Assembly (NCBI GenBank): GCA_034423575.1
Contig: DAOUIF010000001.1
Coordinates: 122,142-186,141 of the forward strand
Direction: 5' to 3'
Length of the DNA stretch: 64,000 nt
Source of the DNA: Bin87 sp034423575
GTDB lineage: Bacteria; Chloroflexota; Dehalococcoidia; Lucifugimonadales; UBA3495
In this document: one piece after another, positions 1 through 8,433 of the stretch
Layout: each line of letters opens with the position of its first letter
Position numbering within the stretch: the first letter of the stretch is position 1
Position numbers and translations under genes: made by a program
Notes under the pieces: generated by a model
The model's database searches: none
What the model saw: the letters and a program-made list of their open reading frames with translations, nothing else
What the model was told of the DNA's origin: nothing

Positions 1-3000
1 CCATCATCAACGGTGGTTCCTATTGGGATGAGCGCGTTCCGGACCTAGGAAGGTACGACGTCTGGACTTTCGCGGCGTACCATCCCGACAGCGACCGGAG
101 CAAAATCCCCGAGCTGGCCAGCCGTCTGTCGTCTAGCGACTACCTGGTGTTCTATTCCAATCGGGCTTACGGGTCGGTGGCCCGGTTGCCGGGCGAATAC
201 CCGCAAAGCTCTGCGTTCTTCCGCCTGCTGTTCGCCGGAGACCTGGGTTACCGGCTTGAACGGGCATTCTCTTCATATCCCTCGCTGGCCGGCTTTGAGT
301 TGCGCGACGACTCTTACGGGCGCGCCGGCCTGCCCGCACCGGTTCGCACTGAGGAGTCATCGTGGCAGTCGGGGCGTCACCACGGGCTCAACCTCGGCTA
401 CGCCGACGAAAACGTCATCGGATATGACCACCCGCGGGTGCTGGTGTTCCACAATGACGGGCGGCTGTCCGCCAGCGAAATCCGGTCCCGCATCGTCGAT
501 GCATCCCCAATAGGCAACGTACCCGACCCGCTCATGCTCTCGGCTGAATCGCTGGAGGCCCAGAGCCAAGGTGGAACATGGTCAGAGGTGTTCCGTCGGG
601 ACGGCTGGCCCAGCCGGGCGCCGTGGCTGAGTTGGTTCCTGGCGCTGGAACTGATCTGCCTGATCGCGTTCCCGATAACCTGGTGGGTGTTGCGCCCTTT
701 GCATGATCGGGGACTGCTGTTTTCCCGAGTGATGGGGCTGCTGTTGGTGGCGTGGGTCGCATGGCTGCTGGTGAGTGCCGGCGCGGTGCAGTTCTCTATT
801 GCCGCCATTGGTCTGGCCATGCTGATCGTGGCAGTACCCTCAGCCGTGGTCCTGGCTCGAAACTGGCGTGACATGGCCGGATGGTTGCGGGAGCACTGGC
901 GCATGGTACTTGCCGCCGAGGCGCTGTTCGTTGTGGCCTACCTGGCTTTTGTGCTGATTCGGGCGGCCAATCCCGACCTGTGGCACCCTTGGCGCGGCGG
1001 CGAGAAACCGATGGAGTTGGCCTATTTTACCGCCGTGGCCCGATCCTCGGTGCTGCCTCCCTACGATCCCTGGTTCGCTGGTGGGTATCTGAACTACTAC
1101 TACTGGGGCTACTTCATCCTTTCCATTCCCACGCGCCTCACCGGTATCCCACCGGCGACGGCGTTCAACTTGGCCGTGCCGACCCTTTTCGCCCTGACCG
1201 CAACTGGCGCTGGTGCTTTGGCATATTACTTCGTCCGGGCGGCCAGCGTGGGTCGCGCCGAGTCCCTATCAACCGATCAGCCAGGTGGTAGCAGGCGGCT
1301 GGTGGTTCCGTGGGGCCGCATCCGGCGGTGCTTGCCTGGTAGTGCGGCGGTGGTGGGCCTCGCAAGCGCCGTGATGACGGTCGTCGCCGGCAACCTGGAC
1401 GGGGCGGTCCAGTTGTTTCAGATTCTGGCCGACCGTGTCAGCGGTATATCTGTGCCCTTGTGGGCCTTCGATTTCTGGCGTAGTAGCCGCGCCATACCGG
1501 AGATCCCCAACTTTGAACCCAGCGCGCTGACCCCGTGGTTGGAGTCGAGTGATCGCGTTGATCTCGGGTTTCACATCACCGAATTTCCGTATTTCACTTT
1601 CCTTTTTGCTGACCTCCATGCTCACATGATGACCATGCCGTTTGCGCTGCTCGCGTTGGCCTTGGGGTTCGCTGCCCTGCTCGGTGTGTCGCGGAGCGGC
1701 CCGAAGAGCATGTGGACTTGGGCATCCGTCGCGTTCATGGGTCTGGCGGTGGGCAGTCTGTGGACCATCAACTCCTGGGAATACCCGGCATACGCGCTGC
1801 TCATGGTCGGCTTCGCTGCAGCCGCGGCATGGCTGATGGGGGGCGAGCTCAAGAATCGGTTGGCTCTGGGAACCGGCTTGGCGGCGGTGGCTGTGGTCGT
1901 CAGCTACGTCGCGTTCCTGCCGTTCCACGGCGCCACTGAGACCTTCGGCACCGGCATTGAGCCGACCCGCTGGCGCACCCCGTTGACCAACTACCTGCTG
2001 ATCCACGCATTGCCGCTGTTGGCGGCGTTGGCGCTGCTGTCAGCGACGCTGCCTCGAGCATTCGCACCGTTGCTGGCCCGGATCAGGGCTGCGACATCGG
2101 TTCCGGGGGCGCATCAGTGGCTCCTGGTGGGAGTCCTGGCGGGCATTGCGCTTGCGTGTTACTTCTGGGCCGCCGGGTTCCTAACCGCCGGCGTGCTCAT
2201 GGTCTTGCTGACCCTCACTTGTTGGTCGCTGGCGGCCACCTTCCTCGACGGCCAGCAGTCCGCAGCCAGGTCCGACTTGGCAGCGCTGGGCATGTTGGCT
2301 GTTGCACTGGCCATAGGCATCGGCGTTGAATTCGTGCGCGTCGAGGGCGATATCGCGAGGATGAACACGGTCTTCAAGTACTACCTGGTGGCATGGTTGC
2401 TGTTCGCCGTGGCCGGTGCCTACGGCTTCTGGCGTGGCTGGACGGCGTGGCGTTACCACGAAGGATATTTTGGGAAATTGACCCGCCTTTCATTCGCCCA
2501 GGTGGTCGGCATGGTGGCCATCGCCGTGATGATATATCCGGTCTTCGCGACGCCGGTGCGCATCCAGGACCGCTTCCACTCCACGCCGCTGACCCTCGAT
2601 GGTTCGGCGTGGATGCCGGATACAGTGCACTGGGAACGCGACGGACCCATTGACTTGCGCTGGGACGCCGACGCCATCCGGTGGTTGCAGGACAATGTTT
2701 CGGGGTCGCCGGTGATCCTGGAGGCCCACGGCGACCAGTACCGCTGGAACGCCCGCATGTCCGTATACACCGGATTGCCCACGGTGGTCGGCTGGCCGTG
2801 GCACCAGACCCAGCAGCGGAACGACTGGAACTTGATACAACGACGCGCGCGGGACGTGGCAAGCATCTACAACACTCTCAGCAAAAATGAAGCACTGGAA
2901 CTGATCGACCGCTACCGCGTGCGCTACATCGTAGTGGGCGATCTGGAGCGGATTTACTACCTGTCTCAGGGCATCGAAAAATTCGAGAGGATGGTTCAGG

Positions 3001-3065
3001 ACGGTACCCTCGAAGTAGCCTATGCCAACGAGCGGACCACCATCTACCACGTCGTAGATAGGTGA
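1..3065 (+). CDS. GT39-like / DUF2298 (Chlor_Arch_YYY) multi-pass membrane protein, 5' end outside window
   Basis: Partial gene: the frame is open from base 3 to the TGA at 3063-3065, so the true start lies upstream. The first ~180 residues are soluble-looking and end in a YDHPRVLVF segment like the C-terminal end of Chloroflexota GT39 (PMT-type) membrane glycosyltransferases. Dense hydrophobic helices follow from about 600. The motif LNYYYWGYF (about 1090-1116), after which the YYY family is named, and a later NTVFKYYLVAW segment identify DUF2298. The protein presumably sits in the cytoplasmic membrane and may act on lipid-linked sugars or cell-surface polymers; that role is inferred. A GT39 module fused in front of DUF2298 is the best reading of the N-terminus but needs the missing upstream sequence. 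The downstream aldolase is on the same strand but about 100 bp away. Confidence 0.8.
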   Translation, partial: IINGGSYWDERVPDLGRYDVWTFAAYHPDSDRSKIPELASRLSSSDYLVFYSNRAYGSVARLPGEYPQSSAFFRLLFAGDLGYRLERAFSSYPSLAGFELRDDSYGRAGLPAPVRTEESSWQSGRHHGLNLGYADENVIGYDHPRVLVFHNDGRLSASEIRSRIVDASPIGNVPDPLMLSAESLEAQSQGGTWSEVFRRDGWPSRAPWLSWFLALELICLIAFPITWWVLRPLHDRGLLFSRVMGLLLVAWVAWLLVSAGAVQFSIAAIGLAMLIVAVPSAVVLARNWRDMAGWLREHWRMVLAAEALFVVAYLAFVLIRAANPDLWHPWRGGEKPMELAYFTAVARSSVLPPYDPWFAGGYLNYYYWGYFILSIPTRLTGIPPATAFNLAVPTLFALTATGAGALAYYFVRAASVGRAESLSTDQPGGSRRLVVPWGRIRRCLPGSAAVVGLASAVMTVVAGNLDGAVQLFQILADRVSGISVPLWAFDFWRSSRAIPEIPNFEPSALTPWLESSDRVDLGFHITEFPYFTFLFADLHAHMMTMPFALLALALGFAALLGVSRSGPKSMWTWASVAFMGLAVGSLWTINSWEYPAYALLMVGFAAAAAWLMGGELKNRLALGTGLAAVAVVVSYVAFLPFHGATETFGTGIEPTRWRTPLTNYLLIHALPLLAALALLSATLPRAFAPLLARIRAATSVPGAHQWLLVGVLAGIALACYFWAAGFLTAGVLMVLLTLTCWSLAATFLDGQQSAARSDLAALGMLAVALAIGIGVEFVRVEGDIARMNTVFKYYLVAWLLFAVAGAYGFWRGWTAWRYHEGYFGKLTRLSFAQVVGMVAIAVMIYPVFATPVRIQDRFHSTPLTLDGSAWMPDTVHWERDGPIDLRWDADAIRWLQDNVSGSPVILEAHGDQYRWNARMSVYTGLPTVVGWPWHQTQQRNDWNLIQRRARDVASIYNTLSKNEALELIDRYRVRYIVVGDLERIYYLSQGIEKFERMVQDGTLEVAYANERTTIYHVVDR

Positions 3066-3169
3066 GCTTGGATCCATGATATTCGCCCGTCCAGAGTTGA
3101 GTCACACCAGGCGTGCGAGCCGACCTCTGATACGATAGCCACAAAACGTTCCAGCTTGCGAGGTGCCCC

Positions 3170-3976
3170 GTGCTCTTTCCGGACCCATCGACCGATCGGC
3201 TGTTGGCCAATCTTGAATCGGGACAGCCCTCCCTGTGCGCCTATGTGTTCAGCCACCTCAATCTGGTGGAAGTGGCCGGCCTGGCGGGCATCGACTGTTT
3301 CATGGCCGACATGATGTTCACAGCTCACGATTGGGACAACATCGCCCACCTGATACGGGCGGCCCGGGGAACCGGCATCTCCCCCATGATTCGCGTGCAG
3401 GCTTTCCCGTGGGCAACCGGCACCGACCGGCGCACCGTGTCCGATGCGGCCCGCGCTTTATCCCTCGGGGCCACGGCAGTCACGGTTTCGGTGGGTTCCA
3501 AGGAAGAGGTGCATGAGTTGATGGGCCTGCGGGACGACTGGCACCGCCTCATTCATTTGCGGCGCTTCGACACCGCTGAGGACTTCCCGGAGTTCAACCG
3601 CAAAACCCGCGAAGGGACATTGGTCGTGCCGACCGTGGAGAGCGAGGGCGGTCTGCGGGACTTGGACGAAATCCTGGCCATCGACGGTATCAGGTTGGTG
3701 TGGCTGGCAGCAGGCGACGTGACCAAGATCCTGGGTGTGCCGTTCAAGTACGAAGACCCCAAGGTCATGCGGCTGTTGGAGAACGCCGTAAAGACTGCGG
3801 AGAGCCACGGGGCGGCCATCATGTACAACATGGGCCTGGACTCGCCGGACTTCGACGCCATGGCAGCATCGGCCCGACGCTACTTCGACGTCGGAGTGCG
3901 CGTGGTAGGGCTGGGGGCTATGGAGTGGCACGCGCAGATGGCCCTTCAGCAAATCCGCCGCGGTGCCATCGGGTAG
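3170..3976 (+). CDS. HpcH/HpaI-family aldolase (2,4-dihydroxyhept-2-enedioate aldolase type)
   Basis: 268-residue protein of the HpcH/HpaI aldolase / citrate-lyase-beta superfamily: class II, metal-dependent retro-aldol cleavage of hydroxy-keto acids in a TIM barrel. His53 and Arg75 sit where HpaI has its catalytic His/Arg. Glu in VESEGG (about 153) and Asp in AAGDVTKI (about 182) are the expected metal ligands. The DMMFTAHDW segment differs from the usual DxEH signature of HpaI, so the substrate is probably not the classical homoprotocatechuate-pathway one. Start is GTG at 3170 following an AGGTGCCCC stretch; no in-frame ATG is nearer. It probably belongs to the catabolic-enzyme repertoire seen throughout the window. 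Confidence 0.82.
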   Translation: MLFPDPSTDRLLANLESGQPSLCAYVFSHLNLVEVAGLAGIDCFMADMMFTAHDWDNIAHLIRAARGTGISPMIRVQAFPWATGTDRRTVSDAARALSLGATAVTVSVGSKEEVHELMGLRDDWHRLIHLRRFDTAEDFPEFNRKTREGTLVVPTVESEGGLRDLDEILAIDGIRLVWLAAGDVTKILGVPFKYEDPKVMRLLENAVKTAESHGAAIMYNMGLDSPDFDAMAASARRYFDVGVRVVGLGAMEWHAQMALQQIRRGAIG

Positions 3977-4145
3977 GTCCCCATTGCTCGCCACCTCCTC
4001 ACGCGCGGCCGGTTTGCCATCGCGAGGAGCATAGTCACGCGGCGATCTCATTACCGAAAGAGCCGGCCTGACTCCAGCGAGTTTGCCGCGCTGCTGTCGC
4101 GATCACAACCCGACAAAGAGTCCGCGCAAAAGGCTGTGCGCCGTT

Positions 4146-4175
4146 TTGACCGTGCCGGGAGGCTTACCCTATAAT
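4146..4175 (+). promoter_or_regulatory. Sigma-70-type promoter of the Gfo/Idh gene
   Basis: TTGACC (4146-4151) and TATAAT (4170-4175) separated by 18 bp. It lies 65 bp before the GTG start at 4241, in the 264-bp gap after the aldolase. Both boxes are read directly; transcription itself is inferred. Confidence 0.6.
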
Positions 4176-4240
4176 CGCTTGCGCCGCGCCGCCATTTTCC
4201 CAACCTGGCGCGTCCCCAAGTATCTTCAGGAGGTACCACC

Positions 4241-5275
4241 GTGGCACTCGAATCCGTCCGCGTCGGCCTGATCGGCGCCGGCCGCAACACCCGCGATCGA
4301 CACATTCCGGGGTTCAACGACACCCCCCGCGTGGAGATCGGCGCCGTCGCCAACCGGTCCCGCGAGTCGGGCCAGCGCGTTGCCGATGCCTTCAACATTC
4401 CCACCGTGTACGACAACTGGGAAGAGCTGCTCGAGGACGAGAGTCTGGACGCCGTGTGCATCGGCACCTGGCCCTACATGCATCGCACCCTGACCATGGC
4501 GTCCCTGGAGGCCGGCAAACACGTCCTGTGCGAGGCCCGGATGGCCATGAACGCCGCCGAGGCCCACGAAATGCTGGCCGCGTCCCAAGCGTCCCCCAGT
4601 CTGGTGACCCAGATCGTGCCGTCGCCGATGACGTTCGGGATCGACGACCTGATGATCCGCCTGATTTCCGAAGGTTTCCTGGGCGACCTCGTGTCCGTAG
4701 ACATCCAGTCGCAGACTGGGTTTGCCGACCGCGACTCCACGCTCCATTGGCGGCAGGACCGGGACATGAGCGGGTTCAACATCCTCAACATGGGCATCTG
4801 GTACGAGGCCATGATCCGTTGGGTGGGTCGCGCCACTCAGGTAACTGCCATGAGCCAGATCACGGTGCCCCACCGCAAGGACGACGACGGCAACTGGCGT
4901 TCGATCACGGTCCCCGACACGGTGGACATCCTGTGCCGCCTGGCCAACGGGGCCACGGCCCGGCTGAAGTTCAGCGCGTGCGCCGGACTGTCATCCGGAA
5001 ACTCCGTGTGGATCTACGGCACAGATGGGACGATCCATGTGGACGGCCAGATGCGCGTCTACGGTGGCAAGCGCGGCGACGCGGAACTGCAGGAAATCGC
5101 CAACCCGCCGGAGAGCCGTTACTCCTGGGCCGTCGAGCAGGAATTCATCGCCTCGGTCCGGGACGGCGCTCCGGTCATGCGCACCCCGTTCAACATCGGC
5201 GTGCATTACATGGAGTGGACCGAAGCGGTGACCATGAGCGCGCAAACCGGCCAGTCGGTGCACTTGCCCCTGTAA
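4241..5275 (+). CDS. Gfo/Idh/MocA-family oxidoreductase with altered EKP motif
   Basis: 344-residue NAD(P)-dependent sugar/polyol-type dehydrogenase fold. An N-terminal Rossmann domain has IGAGRNTRDRH (about 8-18), followed by a C-terminal alpha/beta substrate domain (GFNILNMGIW, about 180-190). The usual EKP motif, whose Lys is the catalytic residue in the family, reads CEARMAM here (Lys replaced by Ala). This is either a divergent subfamily or a protein with changed chemistry. The GTG start at 4241 is supported by AGGAGG seven bases upstream. It is transcribed alone: a promoter precedes it and a strong terminator-like palindrome follows 26 bp after the stop. Substrate unknown. Confidence 0.85.
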   Translation: MALESVRVGLIGAGRNTRDRHIPGFNDTPRVEIGAVANRSRESGQRVADAFNIPTVYDNWEELLEDESLDAVCIGTWPYMHRTLTMASLEAGKHVLCEARMAMNAAEAHEMLAASQASPSLVTQIVPSPMTFGIDDLMIRLISEGFLGDLVSVDIQSQTGFADRDSTLHWRQDRDMSGFNILNMGIWYEAMIRWVGRATQVTAMSQITVPHRKDDDGNWRSITVPDTVDILCRLANGATARLKFSACAGLSSGNSVWIYGTDGTIHVDGQMRVYGGKRGDAELQEIANPPESRYSWAVEQEFIASVRDGAPVMRTPFNIGVHYMEWTEAVTMSAQTGQSVHLPL

Positions 5276-5300
5276 CTGGCGGAACGCACTCTCCTCTTCG

Positions 5301-5332
5301 TAGGGGCGACGGATCCGTCGCCCCTATTCTTT
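5301..5332 (+). terminator. Rho-independent terminator / GGGGCGA-type palindrome
   Basis: Perfect 13-bp inverted repeat without spacer (left arm TAGGGGCGACGGA, 5301-5313; right arm 5314-5326), followed by TTCTTTT. It sits between the convergent Gfo/Idh gene (plus) and the UGSC selenoprotein gene (minus). The T-run on the plus side suits termination of the Gfo/Idh transcript. A palindrome with the same outer GGGGCGA arms occurs at 57350-57375, so it may also be a mobile or dispersed element. Confidence 0.7.
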
Positions 5333-5351
5333 TGCGGACACTGTCTACCGA

Positions 5352-5894
5352 CTACCGGTCGACCAGGCAGGCGATCACCTGGGGCGCCGCCGTGGCCGCC
5401 CTCTCGGAAAGCTCGGCGTCGGTCAAGGTGCCGATGGGGTGCTCGACTATCGCGAGGCCGTATTCCGGGTCGCCGCGCATGCGGGACATGGCGTGGGCTT
5501 GGCTGACGAAGGGTCGCGTCGTCAAGACGGTGGACGGGATGCCCAGGAGCTCGGTTTCCATTGCGTCGTGCACACTGCACGCGGTGCAGGACCCTCATTC
5601 CGCCGTGGCGTGTATTGCCACGTCAATGCTCCTGGCGGTGCGTTGCAGATCCTCGATTTGCGCCGGCCATTGCCATCCACCCTTGTTGTGCTCCACCGTG
5701 CCGGCGATGTCATACCTCTCGCGGATGATGGCAGCGATGCGGCGCAGCAGGTCCTCGGAGTGGGGCTTGTTGTTGGCGAACAGCCCGATCACCTTGCCGT
5801 CCAGGGTCGCCGGACGCTGCGCCAGCCGCGACGGCGCCGGCGGGGAGTCGTCACGCGGGTCCAGCGTCACGATGGGCGAGCCTTGCGTTGTCAT
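5352..5894 (-). CDS. UGSC-family selenoprotein (in-frame UGA read as selenocysteine)
   Basis: 180-residue protein when the TGA at 5595-5597 is read as selenocysteine (residue 100). The frame continues without another stop: residues 97-107 read TAE-U-GSC-TACS, followed by 80 residues. This is the UGSC motif for which the family, first recognised in marine metagenomes, is named; many homologues carry Cys at this place. An ordinary caller would split it into 5595-5894 and a fragment at 5352-5573. The second half is clearly the same domain (HDAMETELLGIPSTVLTT). The ATG at 5894 has AAGGAGG eight bases upstream. The N-terminal half contains VIGLFANNKPHSEDLL, typical of the family. Biochemical function is not known; a redox role is inferred from the Sec/Cys motif. 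The gene lies 55 bp downstream of, and probably cotranscribed with, its conserved partner (5950-6951). No sel genes are in the window. Confidence 0.85.
5567..5581 (-). promoter_or_regulatory. Candidate bacterial SECIS hairpin
   Basis: Immediately 3' of the UGA on the minus strand, CGTGCA pairs with TGCACG around a GTG loop (6 bp, loop starting 20 nt after the UGA, first loop base G). This matches the loose bacterial SECIS rule: a small apical loop 16-37 nt after the UGA with a G in the first two loop bases. An overlapping alternative stem, CTGCAC/GTGCAG with a CGC loop, starts 7 nt after the UGA and could compete. Confidence 0.55.
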
Positions 5895-5949
5895 TCGATC
5901 ACCTCCTTGTTCCGGGAAACCCGCCGGATGTCGCGGGATAAGTACGATT

Positions 5950-6951
5950 TCAGTTGGGCACGGTCACTGGTCGGATGACCGAGCGGCTGGAACCCCAGGT
6001 GCTGATGAGGCTCACGAAGGCCCCCGCCATGCCACCGCCAGGCAGCACCGTGATCCGGTCGGCTTCCGGAACCACCGGAACCAGGCGGTCGTGGTCCAGT
6101 TCGTGTCCCATGCGCTTCCAGCGCATCCACTCGGCAGCCGGCAGGCGGGCCTTGTCGTGCAGGAATTCGGCCACCTGCTGACGCGACCAGCCCGCTGCCG
6201 CCACGTACTGCATCGCTTCGGGGCTGATGACGCAGATCACTTCCGGCATGCCCGGCCCATAGGCCAGCATGGAGTGGGCCACGGTGGTCAGGAAATCAGC
6301 AGGATTGCGGTGGCTATGCAGGGTCACCTGCTGCGGCGCCAGGGTGGCGAAGGCTTGAACGATGGTGGCTCCGTCCCCGTAGCCGAGTTCCGCTGCCAGC
6401 GACGGCCAAGGGCTGATGGCCAGGTTCTCAGGGAAGCTGAAGGTGATCTTTCCCGCGTGCCCGAAGGTGCTGTTGTCCATTACCACCGGGACCGACCCGT
6501 AGAAGTTGGACTTGAACAGGTTCACCGCCCGCCCGATGGCGGCGTTGGCGCGGCTGCCGTTGCCCATCATCTCCACGCCGGCGTTCATCCCGATAGCCTC
6601 GGCGTAGGGGCCGCTGACCACCGTGAGCACGGTCGCCCCGTTGGTTGACGTGCTGCTGGCGTGGAGGTTGAAGCCGCGGTCGGTGATCGCAGATAGCGCC
6701 GCCATGACCACGGGAAAATGCTCCGGCAAACAGCCGGCCATCACCGCGTTGATCGCTGCCTTGCCGGCCGTGAACCGCTTCTGCCGGATGATCTCCGTTC
6801 CCAGGTCGTGGTTGGCGTCCACGCCGGCGTACTCCAGCATGGCCTGCACCCTATCTTGGGTGGGCGGGACGATGGGCAGGCCGTCGGTGAGCCCGTTGGC
6901 GAAGTAGTACTCCTGGGCGTCGTTCCAGTCGGCAAAGCTGAGGATGGTCAT
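5950..6951 (-). CDS. Conserved protein paired with UGSC selenoproteins
   Basis: 333-residue soluble protein. The N-terminal DWNDAQEYYFANGLTDGLP segment, followed by IVPPT (residues about 8-32), is a recurrent signature in proteins encoded beside or fused to UGSC domains. The middle contains TSTNGATVLTVVSGPYA and GNGSRANAAIGRAVNL (about 100-145), glycine/asparagine-rich and reminiscent of an active-site or cofactor loop. No transmembrane segment or signal peptide is seen. ATG at 6951; a CATAAT box lies about 35 bases upstream on the minus strand. Gene order (partner first, selenoprotein second, 55 bp gap) suggests the two proteins work together. Function not known. Confidence 0.7.
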   Translation of the reverse strand: MTILSFADWNDAQEYYFANGLTDGLPIVPPTQDRVQAMLEYAGVDANHDLGTEIIRQKRFTAGKAAINAVMAGCLPEHFPVVMAALSAITDRGFNLHASSTSTNGATVLTVVSGPYAEAIGMNAGVEMMGNGSRANAAIGRAVNLFKSNFYGSVPVVMDNSTFGHAGKITFSFPENLAISPWPSLAAELGYGDGATIVQAFATLAPQQVTLHSHRNPADFLTTVAHSMLAYGPGMPEVICVISPEAMQYVAAAGWSRQQVAEFLHDKARLPAAEWMRWKRMGHELDHDRLVPVVPEADRITVLPGGGMAGAFVSLISTWGSSRSVIRPVTVPN

Positions 6952-7035
6952 GTCGCAATCACTCGCGGCGTTGGTATTAGGCGATACGGGATTATGCCAT
7001 CATTCGATGGTACGGGCGAGTGTCTTCGCCGGCGA

Positions 7036-8433
7036 TCAATCGCGCAGACCGCCCCGCCGGAAGTCCGGAGCCTCCATGGGCATCTCGGTGACCACCAGGG
7101 GATCCTGCAGGCGGGAGGCGATGCGAGGACGGGCAGATGCGATGGCCTCGATCTGCTGAGACGTGGTGATGATGGTGGGCAGTCGCTCCTCGTACCGGTA
7201 GCCCACGATCTGGAACAACTTGTCCTCGGCGAAGGGCGTGCTGCGTTCCGCTCCCATGTCGTCCAACACCAGCACGTCGGCGTTCCGGATCCGGTCCAGG
7301 AGGTCGTCATGGCTGACGTCGCTGTCCGGCGCGAAGGTAGCGCGCAGGTAGTCCAGCAGGTCGGCCACGGTGGCGAAGAAGATCTCATCGCCGCGGTCTT
7401 CGCGCTCACCCGCGGCCGCGACCGCAAGGTGGGTCTTGCCGACGCCGTAGGGACCGTGGAGGCTCAACCATCCGTCGGGGCTGTTGGCCCATCGCTGCAC
7501 GTAGGACTTAGCCGCTCGCAGGCTGCGCTGCTGGTGGTCGGTCAGCCGCCCGTTGCCGACAGGATCGAATGCGGCAAAGGTCATCCGCGAGCGCATGTTG
7601 GTCGGGATCGTACCGATGGACCGGCTTGTGATACTGCCTACCCGTCCCAGCCGGAGAACCCTACCGAACCCGTCGGGCGATTCCAACCGGGTTCGCAGGA
7701 AGTCGTCGAGCCGGTTGGGGTCACCGCGCAGAGTGACCACGGTAGGCAGGCGGGCTGCGTGACGAGATGCCAGCAACTGGAATAGCCGCTCCTGGGTCCA
7801 TGGGGTCGACGGACGGGTTGGCAGATCGTCCAGCACCAGCAGTGGCGCGTTGCGAACCTGTTCGAACAGGTCTACGAACGGCTGGTCGGCCTCGTCGTCG
7901 AAGCCGCTGCGCAGGTAGTCGATCAGGTCCGCTGCGGTGATAAACAACGCGGGATTGCCCAACTCGATGCAGCGGTTTGCGACGGCGGCGGCCAGATAGG
8001 TTTTGCCGCTCCCGCTGGGACCCACGAGGGTGAGCCACCCCTCAGGGTTGTCGGAGTAGAAGGAAGCGGCGGCCAGGGCGTTCCGGAACGCTTGACGCGC
8101 GGCGGTTTCCTCGCTCAGGCCTTCCGAGTTGGCATTCTCGAAGGTGGCCTGACGCAGGGAGCCGAGGTTGCTGTAGCGCTCCAGGGCCTCGATGCGTTGT
8201 CGCCGGTCGGCGGCCTGTTCCTGACACTGGCACGGGAACACCTTGCCGAAATCCGGGTTGGTCACATTGACCCGGCGCGTTACCCACCCCGCGCCGCCGC
8301 ACCGCTCGCAGTCGTTAGCCCCGCTCTGCCTCTCCGGGCTCCCAGGGTAGTCGGCCATATCGGCGTCGATAGCTGTCCAGGTATCCCGTGCGGCTATCCG
8401 GCGCAGTATCGCTCCCAGGCTCTCCATGCTCAT
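7036..8433 (-). CDS. DnaC/DnaI-type helicase loader with two tandem AAA+ domains
   Basis: 465 residues. A small zinc-binding module (C42, C45, C68, C70) is followed by two complete P-loop domains: Walker A GPSGSGKT (138-145) with Walker B LLVLDD (198-203), then Walker A GPYGVGKT (327-334) with Walker B VLVLDD (387-392). Each is preceded by a TF-containing linker (around 97 and 285) like that in DnaC/DnaI loaders. Usual loaders are 240-310 residues with one AAA+ domain, so this is an internal duplication or fusion. IstB transposase helpers are also related, but no transposase is present and the gene is last in an rplI-dnaB-dnaD-type operon. That makes loading of DnaB at the origin or at restart sites the likely job. 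It overlaps the DnaD-type gene by 119 bp in another frame. The later ATG codons at the N-terminus (codon 3) are alternatives. Confidence 0.82.
   Translation of the reverse strand: MSMESLGAILRRIAARDTWTAIDADMADYPGSPERQSGANDCERCGGAGWVTRRVNVTNPDFGKVFPCQCQEQAADRRQRIEALERYSNLGSLRQATFENANSEGLSEETAARQAFRNALAAASFYSDNPEGWLTLVGPSGSGKTYLAAAVANRCIELGNPALFITAADLIDYLRSGFDDEADQPFVDLFEQVRNAPLLVLDDLPTRPSTPWTQERLFQLLASRHAARLPTVVTLRGDPNRLDDFLRTRLESPDGFGRVLRLGRVGSITSRSIGTIPTNMRSRMTFAAFDPVGNGRLTDHQQRSLRAAKSYVQRWANSPDGWLSLHGPYGVGKTHLAVAAAGEREDRGDEIFFATVADLLDYLRATFAPDSDVSHDDLLDRIRNADVLVLDDMGAERSTPFAEDKLFQIVGYRYEERLPTIITTSQQIEAIASARPRIASRLQDPLVVTEMPMEAPDFRRGGLRD

Noticed and set aside
5895..5952. TGA ending the UGSC partner gene as a second selenocysteine codon
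   Set aside because: Reading through adds only about 17 codons before another stop, with no conserved sequence and no Cys-homologue argument.
4456..6648. 730-codon plus-strand open frame across the Gfo/Idh and UGSC genes
   Set aside because: It overlaps clear genes on both strands, has Arg/Gly/His-rich shadow composition and no recognisable domain.
7036..8433. IstB-type transposition helper
   Set aside because: No transposase or terminal repeats; the gene is embedded in the dnaB operon.
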